Below are positions 1 to 9,465 of a stretch of DNA of 64,000 nt, one piece after another. This stretch comes from Cadophora sp. MPI-SDFR-AT-0126 (Eukaryota > Ascomycota > Leotiomycetes > Helotiales > Ploettnerulaceae): positions 930,001 to 994,000 of the forward strand of contig JAGMVK010000018.1 in the NCBI GenBank assembly GCA_020747065.1. Direction: 5' to 3'. The notes beneath the pieces are model-generated. The model saw nothing but the letters and a program-made list of their open reading frames with translations. It was not told the origin of the DNA and ran no database searches. The position numbers and the translations under genes were made by a program. How positions within the stretch are numbered: the stretch's first letter is position 1; each line of letters opens with the position of its first letter.

Positions 1-131
1 CATACCGGTCCTGTCAAAACCTTTGCGGATTTCGTAGACCACGTCCCGACGAGTTGGGCGTTGAGGGCTGAGGCTGAAGAGATGAGGCATGCGCCTGCGA
101 TGAGTAGCGAGTGTAGTGAGAGTGAAGACAT
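1..131 (-). CDS. ROT1: ROT1, N-terminal exon only (runs off left edge)
   Basis: The minus strand from 131 to 6 encodes 42 residues: a start Met, a hydrophobic signal peptide of about 20 residues, then LNAQLVGTWSTKSAKVLTGP. The block LVGTWSTKS...TGP is the conserved beginning of mature Rot1, an ER-membrane chaperone needed for beta-1,6-glucan synthesis, N- and O-glycosylation and protein folding in yeast. The exon ends in phase 0 at a CCG codon, and the last five bases of the window read GTATG on this strand, so an intron starts there. A longer overlapping reading frame on the same strand is out of phase with the homology and ends at 14; I rejected it. Everything downstream lies outside the window. 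The assignment rests on a short but characteristic motif after a signal peptide. Confidence 0.75.
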   Translation of the reverse strand, partial: MSSLSLHSLLIAGACLISSASALNAQLVGTWSTKSAKVLTGPV

Positions 132-419
132 TGTTGCGTGTGAACGAGTGTGGTTGTGGTTTCGAGAGGCGTGAGTTCGTTCAAGTTTAGGGAGGTTTTG
201 AGGAAGTCCATCACTAGCCACACTTGACGCCACAACGCCTATCGAGTTTTACCCCTGCCGAAGATCTGTTCGGGAGTCTTGGCGTGCTGCTTGTGTTCAG
301 CGGACTCTCTTTCGCTTGAGGAGTGTGCACCACTCAAGACTTTTGAGACCATCTGGGTGGTGGCTTGAACGGAAGCTATGAGTCTTCACAAAGTTTGAAG
401 AGCAATATCTGATATTCCC

Positions 420-1246
420 ATGGGTGGCATTGTTGGCCTCAAAGATCCTGAACCAGCAATGGCTTCGTCAGTTGCTCTGAAAGCAGCGAAGAAGGAGTTG
501 CGAACGCTGATGAAAAGGAAGCTTTCAAGTGTACCATCAGCGTCAATTGAATCTCAAAGTGAGTCTACTCATCACTATCTGAATTCAGGATTGATCATAA
601 GTTAGGTGCTGCACTCTTTATGACAGTGACAAAATACAAGCCATACCAAGACGCAAAACGTATTGGTGTGTACCTTTCAATGCCAACAGGCGAGGTCCAA
701 ACAGATGCTATTGTACGCCATGCTCTTCAAAGTGGGAAGCAGGTCTTTGTACCTTATCTTCATAGGGCTCAGAACCCACCTTCCAACACTCCTCGCTCTG
801 TGATGGAGATGGTGGATTTACGGTCCCTATCTGAATATGAGTCTCTGGAGAGAGATAGCTGGGGAATACCGACCATCAGCCCAGGTACTGTGGAGCAGCG
901 AGAACATGTACTGGAAGGCTTGACCAAAGGGAGCAAGCCACTTGACTTGATTATCATGCCCGGCGTGGCTTTTGATCTTGACCCAAGAACTGGATATGTA
1001 AGGCGACTTGGTCATGGAAAAGGCTTCTACGATTACTTTCTGCACAGATATAAGCAAAGTCGAGGGTCACAGACGATAGAACCAACGAGTCCAGAAAGAG
1101 ATGTAATTTTGTGTGGTTTGGCTCTTGAGGAGCAATTTCTGGACACCGAGACAGGGTCTTCAGTGCCTGTAGGAGACCATGATCACCTCTTGCACAGTCT
1201 GGTGGTAGGCGATGGAAAACTCTTGGAAGGCCCTCTCAGGGAATAG
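420..1246 (+). CDS. FAU1: 5-formyltetrahydrofolate cyclo-ligase
   Basis: Converts 5-formyl-THF to 5,10-methenyl-THF using ATP, returning stored folate to one-carbon metabolism. Two exons, 420-558 and 606-1246, with a 47-nt intron (GTGAGT...TTAG), give 259 residues. The join restores the expected run from the N-terminal helix (KAAKKELRTLMKRKL) into YQDAKRIGVYLSMP. Family signatures are the MPGVAFD segment and the substrate/Mg-ATP loop GHGKGFYD. Length is slightly above that of the human enzyme because of an insertion near the C-terminus. The start is uncertain: Met1 at 420 is followed by an in-frame Met at residue 14 (459), where family similarity begins, so the latter may be the real start. 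The gene is divergent from ROT1, with about 290 bp between the starts. Confidence 0.9.
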
Positions 1247-2146
1247 AATTCGAGGACGAATGAATAAGAAGCCCAATCGAAACTCCTCCCACCACTTTGC
1301 GCACCATTCGGTACTTTTGTCCTTACTGAGCCCGGCCTGAAAGCAAATAACGCCATTTGGTACCTTCTATCCATTCAAGCTTTGGATCAACGAAACATTA
1401 TCTCCCTTCAGTAAAATTTGTCCTGGCGCATGTTAGCTTGTTGCAAGCTCGACATCTGATTCAAATTTCTCACCTAACGATCTCCGACTCTCCTCACTTG
1501 TCTTTGTGGCTTGCTTAACCTCCACTGCATCGTCGATAACCAGGTTCATGAATTCATCGAAGCCCTGTTAATGCTATCAGCCTAGAACCAAAACCAGTCC
1601 AGATGCAAGACCACTGACTCTGATCTTGCCCTCAATTCTGATAGCCAACTGCTCGTATAACCAAATCTGGACCGTCGATCGCTGCTGGAGGAGCTTGAAG
1701 ATGAAGTTGATGGGGGGTAGTAGGACCTTGCGCCCACCGCCTCCGCCTCTGTTCATGTTTGCTGACGGTCGGGTGTTTGTTAAGAGGTCAGAGGACCTTC
1801 CAAGACTGGAGTTGTTGATTTAGAAAGTCGAGAGTGGTCTTTCTAAGTTACCGCGTTGTTGAGAGGTCTGTGAAAATGCTTGGTCGCGATTCACGAGCCT
1901 TTGAACGAGGCTGTCAAAAAGAACGGCGCGCTAGCGGGGAAGGCACGACCACTTCAACTTCGGCTGCACAATCCATCCTCCCAAAAAAACAAACAAGACT
2001 CCTCCCCCGTTATTCCACACTACATCACCTCTCGACTACTCGAATTCGTATTGCAACCGACCAGAAAGTCTTTTGCAGCTATTGCATGCCTCTCCATACC
2101 TGAGCGCTCCGCTCTTCCACACTCCGCTCTACCCCTCCATCATCAG
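1247..2146. other. Intergenic, FAU1 to MTR10
   Basis: Holds the FAU1 3' end and the MTR10 promoter and leader. Small open frames here show no recognisable protein. A reading frame open from 1880 runs into MTR10 exon 1, but its first part has no family similarity and is best read as 5' leader. Confidence 0.6.
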
Positions 2147-5100
2147 ATGGTCGTCATGGGCTCGAATGGCAATACCCCCGCGGGGGCTTTCGCGCCTGTA
2201 CTCACGGCTATGTCCACCATGCGCGATGGTCAGAGGGAACAGAAGAAGGCGGCGCATGCGTTCCTGGAGAGCTTTCAGAAATCGGTACGTTGCAGGAAGG
2301 CAGGGCTATGGCTGTGACGTTGATTCATGAGGCTCACCGATTTCGCAGGCGGAAGCATGGCAGGTCACCATCGGCATCCTACAGTCTACCGCAGATGCAG
2401 AGGCCAAGCTATTTGCGGCTACAACTTTAAGAGGAAAGGTAGGACAGCGGGACGATATACACGGGTTCAGACTGGGCTGATCGTGCTAGATAACCTACGA
2501 CGTCTCTCAAATACCAGCTGATGCGCTGCCATCACTCCGCGACCAGGTCCTGGAGCTTTTGAAGATATTCGCAACTGGACCGCGACCCATTCGAATTCAA
2601 CTATGCGTGTGTTTGGCTATTCTGGCAATACAGATGACCGGTTGGAAGGATGTAATACCAGCAGTCGTTTCCGCCTTGGGCAATAGCTCCGATAGCCACG
2701 CCTGTATCCTTGATTTCCTCAAAGTTCTTCCCGAAGAAGTCACCGAGGGACGCAAAATCAATTTGACTGTATGTGGGCCGAAAATCACCATCCTCCGAGA
2801 ATCTACAACGACGCTAGGAAGGCGAGAAAATACAAGTATCAAAATCTAATGCGTTATATTAGGAAGCGGAGCTGCAAACAAGGACACAGGAGTTGTTGGG
2901 AGATAACGCCACTATCGTCGTGCAACTTCTGATCAGCTACGCCCAATCGTCAGGTACGCTGCTCCGAGAGCATGGAGCGCTCATTCGCTAACTCTTACCC
3001 TAGACACTGCGGCAACGAACCCACAACTACTTGAAGTTATAACATCATGGCTACGTGAAGTAGCGGTAGCTGATGTCGTAAATTCTCCCCTTCTAAACGT
3101 GGTTTTTAGCGCCTTGGACAATGATCGCTCATTCGAGGCCGCAACGGACTGTCTTTGCGCGATCTTTAAGGAAACTCGTGATGTGGACGATAACCTTGCA
3201 ACAATCCAGGTACTCTTACCACGAGTAATTGCGTTACAACCTCGAATCGCGCAAGCTCAGGCACAAGAAGATACGGAACTCTTCAAAGGCATCACACGCA
3301 TCTTTGCTGAAGCTGGTGAAGCATGGGTTGTCCTTATTGCCCGTGATCCTGGAGTATTCCGCCCTCTTGTTGAGGCTGTCTTGGAATGTGCTGCCAGAGA
3401 TATGGACAGAGATTCGATTGCTCTAACATTTATTTTCTGGTATGAGTTGAAGCTATATCTCATCTTGGAGAGATATATCGAAGCTCGTATGCAATACATG
3501 GACGTGTACGCCAAGCTTGTGGATGTAATGCTGAAGGAGCTGGAGTTCCCGTCAGCAGACGGACCGAATCCATTGGATCTCTTTGATGGTGATCGCGAAG
3601 CCGAGGAAAAGTTCCGTGAATTTAGGCACCACATGGGCGATGTCTTGAAGGACTGCTGCGAAATTATGGGGGTTACGGAATGTCTGTCCAAAGTCCTAGA
3701 CCGGATCAAGGTTTGGATGAGCTCATACGCTGCGATGGCAACTCACGATTCGGTCCCTCATTGGCAACAACTCGAAGCGCCTCTTTTCAGTATGCGAGCT
3801 TTGGGCAGAATGGTTGACAAGGATGAAGACATTATCCTTCCACAGATAATGCCGCTGATCGTTCAGATTCCACACCACGAGAAGTTACGATTTGCCACCA
3901 TTATGGTTCTCGGTCGTTATACTGAGTGGACTTCCAACCATCCTGAGCTTCTCGAATCGCAATTCACTTACATCGTCTCCTCTTTTGAAACCGACTCCAA
4001 GGAAATTGTTCGAGCTGCTGCCATGGCAATGAAGTTCTTTTGCACCGACTGCAAGCATCAACTAGGTGGCCAGGTGGTGCAATTGCAACATTTTTACAAC
4101 CAAACGCTTGACAAATTGCCTCTCGTCAGTCAGGAAGAGTTGACGGAGGGTGTAGCATCAGTCGTTGCGGTTCAACCTCCAGGACAAATTTTTGACCTTT
4201 TGAAACTCTACTGCGATCCTCTCATGGCTAGACTAATGGCACTCGCTAATCAGGCCTCAGATGACGAGGGCAAATTGGCAGTTGCAGGTAGGTGTTCCCT
4301 GTTTGCCTCTTATAGCGATCCTTAGTGCTAACATCCTTCAGATCATGTCCAGCTGATCACACTCTTCATCCAAATTGTAAAGCCATACGTCGAACCTGAT
4401 CAGGAGAACCCCGCAGTTAGATACTGCCAAGAAATTTTCCCTATCCTTTCTACGATACTCGACACCTATATGACTTTCACGCCAATTTGCGAGCGAATCT
4501 GTCGAAATTGGCGCCACATGGTTATCTCATACCGAACAGCAATTGCGCCACTTCTTCCCGTAATGGCAACCAAACTTGCCAGCGGATTTGCACGCTCAAG
4601 ACAAGGTTGTTTCCTCTGGGCCACAAGCGCTATTTTGCGGGAGTTCTCCGAAGACCGAGAGCATGTGGATGACCAGACTACGGAGGCCATATACACATTT
4701 TTTGAGGCCCAGTCGACAAACATGCTCCGGATCATGAACGACTTGCTCCCTCAAGAGACGCCGGACGTCATCGAGGATTTCTATCGCCTTCTCGTTGATG
4801 CCCTGCTATACTATCCCCACAAGTTGGTACACTCTCAACTCTTTACACCTATATTCCAGGCTGGTGTCTCAGCCCTGGCCCTCGAGCAACGGGATCCTCT
4901 CATTGCTGTTCTCCACTATATCCGAGACGTTATTGGTTATGGTGGTGAAAATCCTCCAAGCTCGACGAACGCTGCCAACCCTCCCGATATTCAGAGTGTG
5001 GTTCAACAGCTCATCCTGGCTCACGGTGAGGATCTTGTTAAGCAAATTCTTGCTGGCATGATGATCACGTTCCCCGATGACTGCTTTTCAGACGGCAGTG

Positions 5101-5372
5101 GTGCCTTGCTCGGTCTTTTTGAGCTAATGCCAGAGGCGACTGCCACTTGGGTCGACAAAACTGTCCGCATGTTACCTGCAGGAACTGTGAGCGAAGCTGA
5201 AATAGATCGCTTGATGGCTGGTATCAGGTCCCGCTTGGTGGAAGGACGGGAGGGCGTCCGAAAGGTTCGCAGCTTGCTCCAGGATTTCACCAACAGCTAC
5301 CGAAGACGATATGTTGCGCCTCGAGACGGCTTGGGCAGACTTGAACCAGAGAGGTTCCGATTCAGTTCGTAA
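2147..5372 (+). CDS. MTR10: Importin-beta family nuclear transport receptor Mtr10/transportin-3
   Basis: Karyopherin that imports SR-type RNA-binding proteins; in yeast Mtr10 is also needed for retrograde nuclear import of tRNA. Six exons: 2147-2284, 2349-2438, 2490-2768, 2863-2953, 3004-4287, 4342-5372; all joins keep frame and give 970 residues, the usual length. Donors are GTACGT, GTAGGA, GTATGT, GTACGC, GTAGGT. The protein is built of HEAT-like helical repeats. Recognisable family segments include GPRPIRIQLCVCLAILAIQM, LPEEVTEGRKINLT, IFAEAGEAWVVLIA and DVLKDCCEIMGVTECL. Met at 2147 and Met at 2156 are both possible starts. The exon pattern (four short 5' exons, then two long ones) is clear. 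Confidence 0.93.
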
Positions 5373-6373
5373 GACGCAGTTTCTTTCTCTTATATATTGC
5401 AGTGTTACACGGCATAGCGAAGGTGTGGATAATATCGCGTTCCTAGAATTCGAGCGCAATCTTGTGAAAGGAGAGCAGTGAAGGTTAAAGAGCGGAATTT
5501 TTAGCTTTCTGGGCGGGCGGGAGTTTTGGAATCACGCAGGAAGTCAGTCAGCACTACCCTGATAGATGGATCGATGTAGATTGGTCATAGGCATCTGAGC
5601 TATAAATGAAACGACTGGTGGATAGTACCGGGGTAACTGGGTCGGTAATACAATCGATGGCTTTCACGCATGGGGACGAGAATCTTGGAACAGATGAAGA
5701 AAAAATTGTGGGGGGTGTTGTTAGGTTGTGAAAGTATATCGCCAAATACTGTGGTGAGACCTGTATGGATGATACTCCTTGGCCGGCATGGTGGTGATGA
5801 TGGTTGGCTTGATTTGATGCTACCGAGCGAGAGATACCTGGAGGTCGTTTTGGTGAGTGACTGTTGCTATAGACAACGATTATAGGAATTTTTGAGGATG
5901 AGCCGCTGACCTGTTGACTAATTGTGAAGACCCTTTGAGACAATTCAAATTCTACAACTGCCCATTGTTCAGAACTGACATTTAAGCAAAGCCACTTGAT
6001 GTGGATGTTGCCGATACAGATTAGTGGTCGGCGTACTTTTTTTTTTTTTTCGAAAGTAAACTATCGTCGCCTTAAGATCTGCTCACCTCACACGCTCGTT
6101 CTCAAAAGCTCTCAGTTGGTGAATTATATTGACTCTTTGAACAGCGATCCAGCTCAGATCTTCATCCTAGCTACAGTGTGTCTTCAAATTTCCATTTGTG
6201 CTTGCAGCTAAGGATTCAATTCATTCTTTGGGCTCCAGCTCAAGGTCCGGTCCAAGCAAACCTCGCAGGCGATGCCTTCAGGAGCAAACCCTTCTCAACA
6301 AAGTTAGCAAACTCATCAGACCTCTCAACAACCTTAATACTCTCGCTCTTCCAATAACTCAAAGCTATATCAA
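5373..6373. other. Intergenic, no gene seen
   Basis: MTR10 3' region. It contains a run of about 15 T near 6038. Short open frames on both strands have no family features. Confidence 0.5.
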
Positions 6374-6679
6374 TCACCATCTTTCTATTTCGTTCCTGTC
6401 ATATACCTCAGCATGGTTCAGACCGTTGAGCCACATCATATCCAAAGGCCCACCTATCCACTTCGTTATCTTCCATACGCTTCAGTCTCGATCATCGTCA
6501 AGGGCCTTGACTCCTTCAGGTGAAGTTAGATATTTCCCAATAGCATCCGCTGCAACGATAATGTCCAGCTCGCTTAGCAAGATTGTCCAGCGACGTCCCT
6601 GCGGGTCTTCTTTCCACGAGACGCTGTCAGGACAGCAGACCCTTCGAGCCAGCGTATAAGCGGCCGCCATATCCGTCGA
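6374..6679 (-). pseudogene. Alpha/beta-hydrolase C-terminal relic
   Basis: On the minus strand, 6679 to 6374 reads in one frame as STDMAAAYTLARR..., SWKEDPQGRRWTILLSELD (acid region), then, after a single in-frame TGA at 6484-6482, WIGGPLDMMWLNGLNHAEVY with the typical catalytic-His neighbourhood, ending at TGA 6376-6374. This is the C-terminal third of a family of fungal alpha/beta-hydrolases as I remember it. The N-terminal half with the nucleophile elbow is not found upstream, where the frame meets stops at once. Internal stop plus missing 5' part indicate a dead fragment. I cannot exclude a stop-containing intron around 6484, but no good splice pair is visible. Family assignment is from motif memory, not from a search. 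Confidence 0.5.
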
Positions 6680-7502
6680 AGCGAATTAGTACAATTGATA
6701 CTCTGAAGCTCATTGTGGAGAGCGTCGAGTGAAGTTATATGTCATGTCTGGGAGGTGTAGTTGGAAAGATACCGGTTTAATAAAATTCATGTCGTTTGAT
6801 GCATGGAAATTCAGCTATCCCACACCAAAGAAATCTTTGCTTTAGAAGATCTCAACATTTATCATGTTGGGAGTCATCCATCTTTGGATGCCGTTCTCTG
6901 GGTTGACTTACTGACTACCGAATCGTGCATAAATAAAGTAGATTCCGTACTGGTTTGCGACTTTAATATATTTCTGGTGCGCATTTATTTGCTTGTGGAA
7001 GTCTTTTTTGGAATGAGGGCTATGGAGCCGGCGGTAGGAATAGATTCAGAACTTCGTATCCTTCTACATCTGAACAAATAGAGAGAATGTTAAACTCAAA
7101 AAATACACATTAGTCTCATGTAACTGTTTGAAAGACCTAGCGCGGAGATGAAAATGATCTCCTACCTTTCATCCCGAATAATATCATGCCAAGCTTCATA
7201 TGTATGCCGCCATGGAATACGTTTTTAATCATTGCACGTTGGGGGAAGATATATTCGCGTTCATGATTCCTTCTCCGATTCCGATCAACTTACCAAGAAT
7301 GGTTTGTAGACTAACTATTACGTACAGTAAAGTCCCCGTCAGCGCAGGACGGGTTCTAGCTGTCGCTGGTTGGACAGACAGTCTTGCAAAAGTGGGAAAG
7401 GTGGGGGAGGCTGGTAGGGTAGATGCAGGCTCGTGCCACTCATTTCGTTAATTGTCGTAGGTAAGCAAATAAGAAAAAAAAGCTTAAATCATTCTGATTT
7501 GT
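6680..7502. other. Intergenic, upstream of tRNA-Pro
   Basis: No convincing gene. AT-rich, with small open frames without family features. The 50 bases before the tRNA are A-rich, with a run of eight A around 7473. Confidence 0.5.
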
Positions 7503-7509
7503 GGCTCAA

Positions 7510-7521
7510 TGGTCTAGTGGT
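7510..7521 (+). promoter_or_regulatory. Pol III A box (internal)
   Basis: TGGTCTAGTGGT lies uninterrupted in the first tRNA segment and matches the usual A-box core of fungal tRNA-Pro genes. The partner B box is split (see 7640-7704). Confidence 0.7.
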
Positions 7522-7538
7522 ATGATTGTTGCTTCGGG

Positions 7539-7571
7539 AACTCGAATCCCTCTCTTTCTCTAGAGAATGAC
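7539..7571 (+). other. Canonical tRNA intron after position 37
   Basis: 33 nt at the standard eukaryotic tRNA intron site, one base 3' of the anticodon. No GT donor. TCCC at 7547-7550 can pair with GGGA at 7536-7539, the anticodon-intron pairing expected for tRNA splicing endonuclease substrates. Confidence 0.75.
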
Positions 7572-7581
7572 TGTGACAGGC

Positions 7582-7635
7582 GTAAGTCTACTGAAGATTA
7601 CACTTCAGCAAACACCCGAAGCTAACTGATGATAG
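7582..7635 (+). other. Spliceosomal-type intron in tRNA variable loop
   Basis: 54 nt, donor GTAAGT at 7582, CTAAC at 7622-7626, acceptor GATAG ending 7635. Size and all three signals match neighbouring mRNA introns. It lies between positions 47 and 48 of the tRNA. Its removal joins AGGC to CCCGGG, the normal variable loop/T stem. Confidence 0.75.
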
Positions 7636-7639
7636 CCCG

Positions 7640-7704
7640 GGTGTAAGTTCTCTCCACTACGAACCATCGAAAACGCGGTATTAATAAGACATTCAGTCAA
7701 ATCC
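7640..7704 (+). promoter_or_regulatory. Split Pol III B box
   Basis: The B box reads GGT at 7640-7642 and TCAAATCC at 7697-7704. In DNA the halves are 54 bp apart; only the spliced RNA has the contiguous box. Confidence 0.7.
7643..7696 (+). other. Spliceosomal-type intron in tRNA T loop
   Basis: 54 nt, donor GTAAGT at 7643, acceptor TTCAG ending 7696, TTAAT-type branch candidate near 7680-7685. It sits between T54 and T55. Removal rebuilds a perfect T arm. It shares length and donor with the preceding intron but no obvious extended sequence similarity. Confidence 0.75.
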
Positions 7705-7723
7705 CGGTTGAGCCCAACCAACC

Positions 7724-7728
7724 TTTTT
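7724..7728 (+). terminator. Pol III terminator T5
   Basis: TTTTT nine bases after the discriminator base of tRNA-Pro, followed by a second T run at 7731-7734. Confidence 0.6.
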
Positions 7729-9465
7729 GCTTTTCCATGCAAATTCTTTTAAATGTTTCCACGCACCAGTGAGCATTGCTCCTCTGAACTCTTTTTTATG
7801 TTCGATGCATGACGCCTGCCTTTCAGAGAACAACCATTGAGACTGGAAGTGAGAGCGCCAAGTGTTCTCTCAATAGGAAGCAAGTGGTCTCGGGTCATAT
7901 TTGTACTATTCAACAGCTTTTCCAGCGATATTCCACTACTTTCGCATGCCTTACGCAAAGCTGGGAGGTGACATGGGAGTTCAGCGACTTCAGAGAGAAA
8001 GATACTCTACTCCAAGAATGCGAGAAGTACACGTCATTTCATTCGCTTGATTATTTTATGGTCAGTCGGGATTGCGAAGAGAGGAGGGGCGACAGGGTCC
8101 GTAGATCAACTGAATAAGTTCTCAGTATTCCAAGTCCTCAGCGGCATAAGAACATGAAAGCTGATTGCTGAACAGTTGAATGATATTTCCCAGATTCGCC
8201 CCATCCAGACCTGACCTCTTCTTATCGAAGCCCCAGAATGATGGTGGATCACATGTGTTGGTATGTTGGCAAGCCATTGTGACCAGTGGGGCGTCAGTGA
8301 GTGGATGGAGAGTACCAACTACGGAAGAAGCTTCAAGGCCTTCCTTGCAATTACCTGCCTGCTTATCGTGACGCGGTTCCCGGTTGTAAATTCAATGTTG
8401 ACTTCGCTCGCTCGCTAGCTAGCCGAAACCTCTCTTTCGTCCTGAGAATAAACACAGCTTCAAAACTTCGGCACGACAACCTAGTCAAGAAGCTTGCTAA
8501 TGCTCCCAATAGACTACGGCCTGTTGGATGATCCCTTGGTCTAGCCTGTGGATCGGATGGCCAAACCTGCCGCCCTTCAGTCATTTCCTTACGCAACTTC
8601 ACTGTCCCAAAAACATTTCACGACATGGCAAAATCGTGATGATAAGGAACACAACATGTTTTAAAAGCAGAATTCTTACCCCAACAAGAATCCAGGTCCA
8701 GCTGAAAGCAACACACTAAAGTCATCGAAAGGTAAAGGGCGAGCATTGAGTCTCATCAGGCAAGTTGATGATCCCAAGCCGCAAACGGTGGACCAGCCTC
8801 TAAATCCTGCTTCTTGTATTTAAGATTGATGAGTCTGATACACTGATGTTCGGTTCTTGCATTGCAAATTTGCAAGTACACAGGTCTCTTTGCCGATCAG
8901 AGATAAGCCTACTGGATGGCTTGCGGAAACAACATCCTGTTCACTTTGGTCAAGGTAAACAAAAAGTATGCTCAAACGCCTTCAGAGCTGCCCAGAATGT
9001 GACGATCTGTAAGTGCTTTCTCTAATATCAGGTACCAGACAGGATTCAATTCATGGTTTTGTCAAAATCTCATGTTCTTCTTTGTCAGGTAGTCACTGAT
9101 TTTAGTGGAAGTCCTCGCCAAAGTATGATGACCGCATCAAGGATTTCCTTCAAGATATTTACTTCGTTAATGGCATCCTTGTATAAACAATTGAAAAGTG
9201 GGAACCCGCAGTAAGTCAGAAGCAGAGAAATGAACATAGCGAAGATAAATGTTTCTCATATTTTGAACGTCCTCAAAGCCAAAAATAATGGTTGCACATG
9301 CTAGAAAGCTGGCCCCCTTGCGTCAAGCCGCTATGACGTAGGTTCAACGCCATCCAAGTCAACAATCTCGAAGTCCAGCCAGCTTCAGCAAACTAACTTT
9401 CTTCCCGAAACTTTACTTCGACGTTTTCTTATCGTCCCATTTATCTTGGGATTATCAAGGACGGA
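7729..9465. other. Intergenic, no gene seen
   Basis: About 1.7 kb of AT-rich sequence with only short unrelated open frames. Promoter and leader of the DUF3292 gene occupy the last few hundred bases. Confidence 0.5.

Larger units (their letters stand above)
7503..7715 (+). tRNA. tRNA-Pro(CGG) interrupted by three introns
   Basis: Removing 7539-7571, 7582-7635 and 7643-7696 leaves a 72-nt cloverleaf. Acceptor stem 7503-7509 (GGCTCAA) pairs 7/7 with 7708-7714 (TTGAGCC), with discriminator C at 7715 as in eukaryotic tRNA-Pro. D arm 7512-7526 (GTCT AGTGGTA TGAT) is the family form. Anticodon stem 7528-7532 (GTTGC) pairs 5/5 with 7573-7577 (GTGAC), two of them wobble pairs. Loop is TTCGGG plus T7572, anticodon CGG at 7535-7537. 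Variable loop AGGCC is 7578-7581 plus 7636. T stem CCGGG 7637-7641 pairs 5/5 with CCCGG 7703-7707; T loop TTCAAAT is T7642 plus 7697-7702. A TTTTT terminator follows at 7724. Without removal there is no T arm at all. What is seen is the structure; that it is transcribed and matured is inference. Confidence 0.85.

Noticed and set aside
14..235. 73-codon open frame on the minus strand
   Set aside because: Another frame of the same strand carries the ROT1 signal peptide and conserved block; this one is its shadow.
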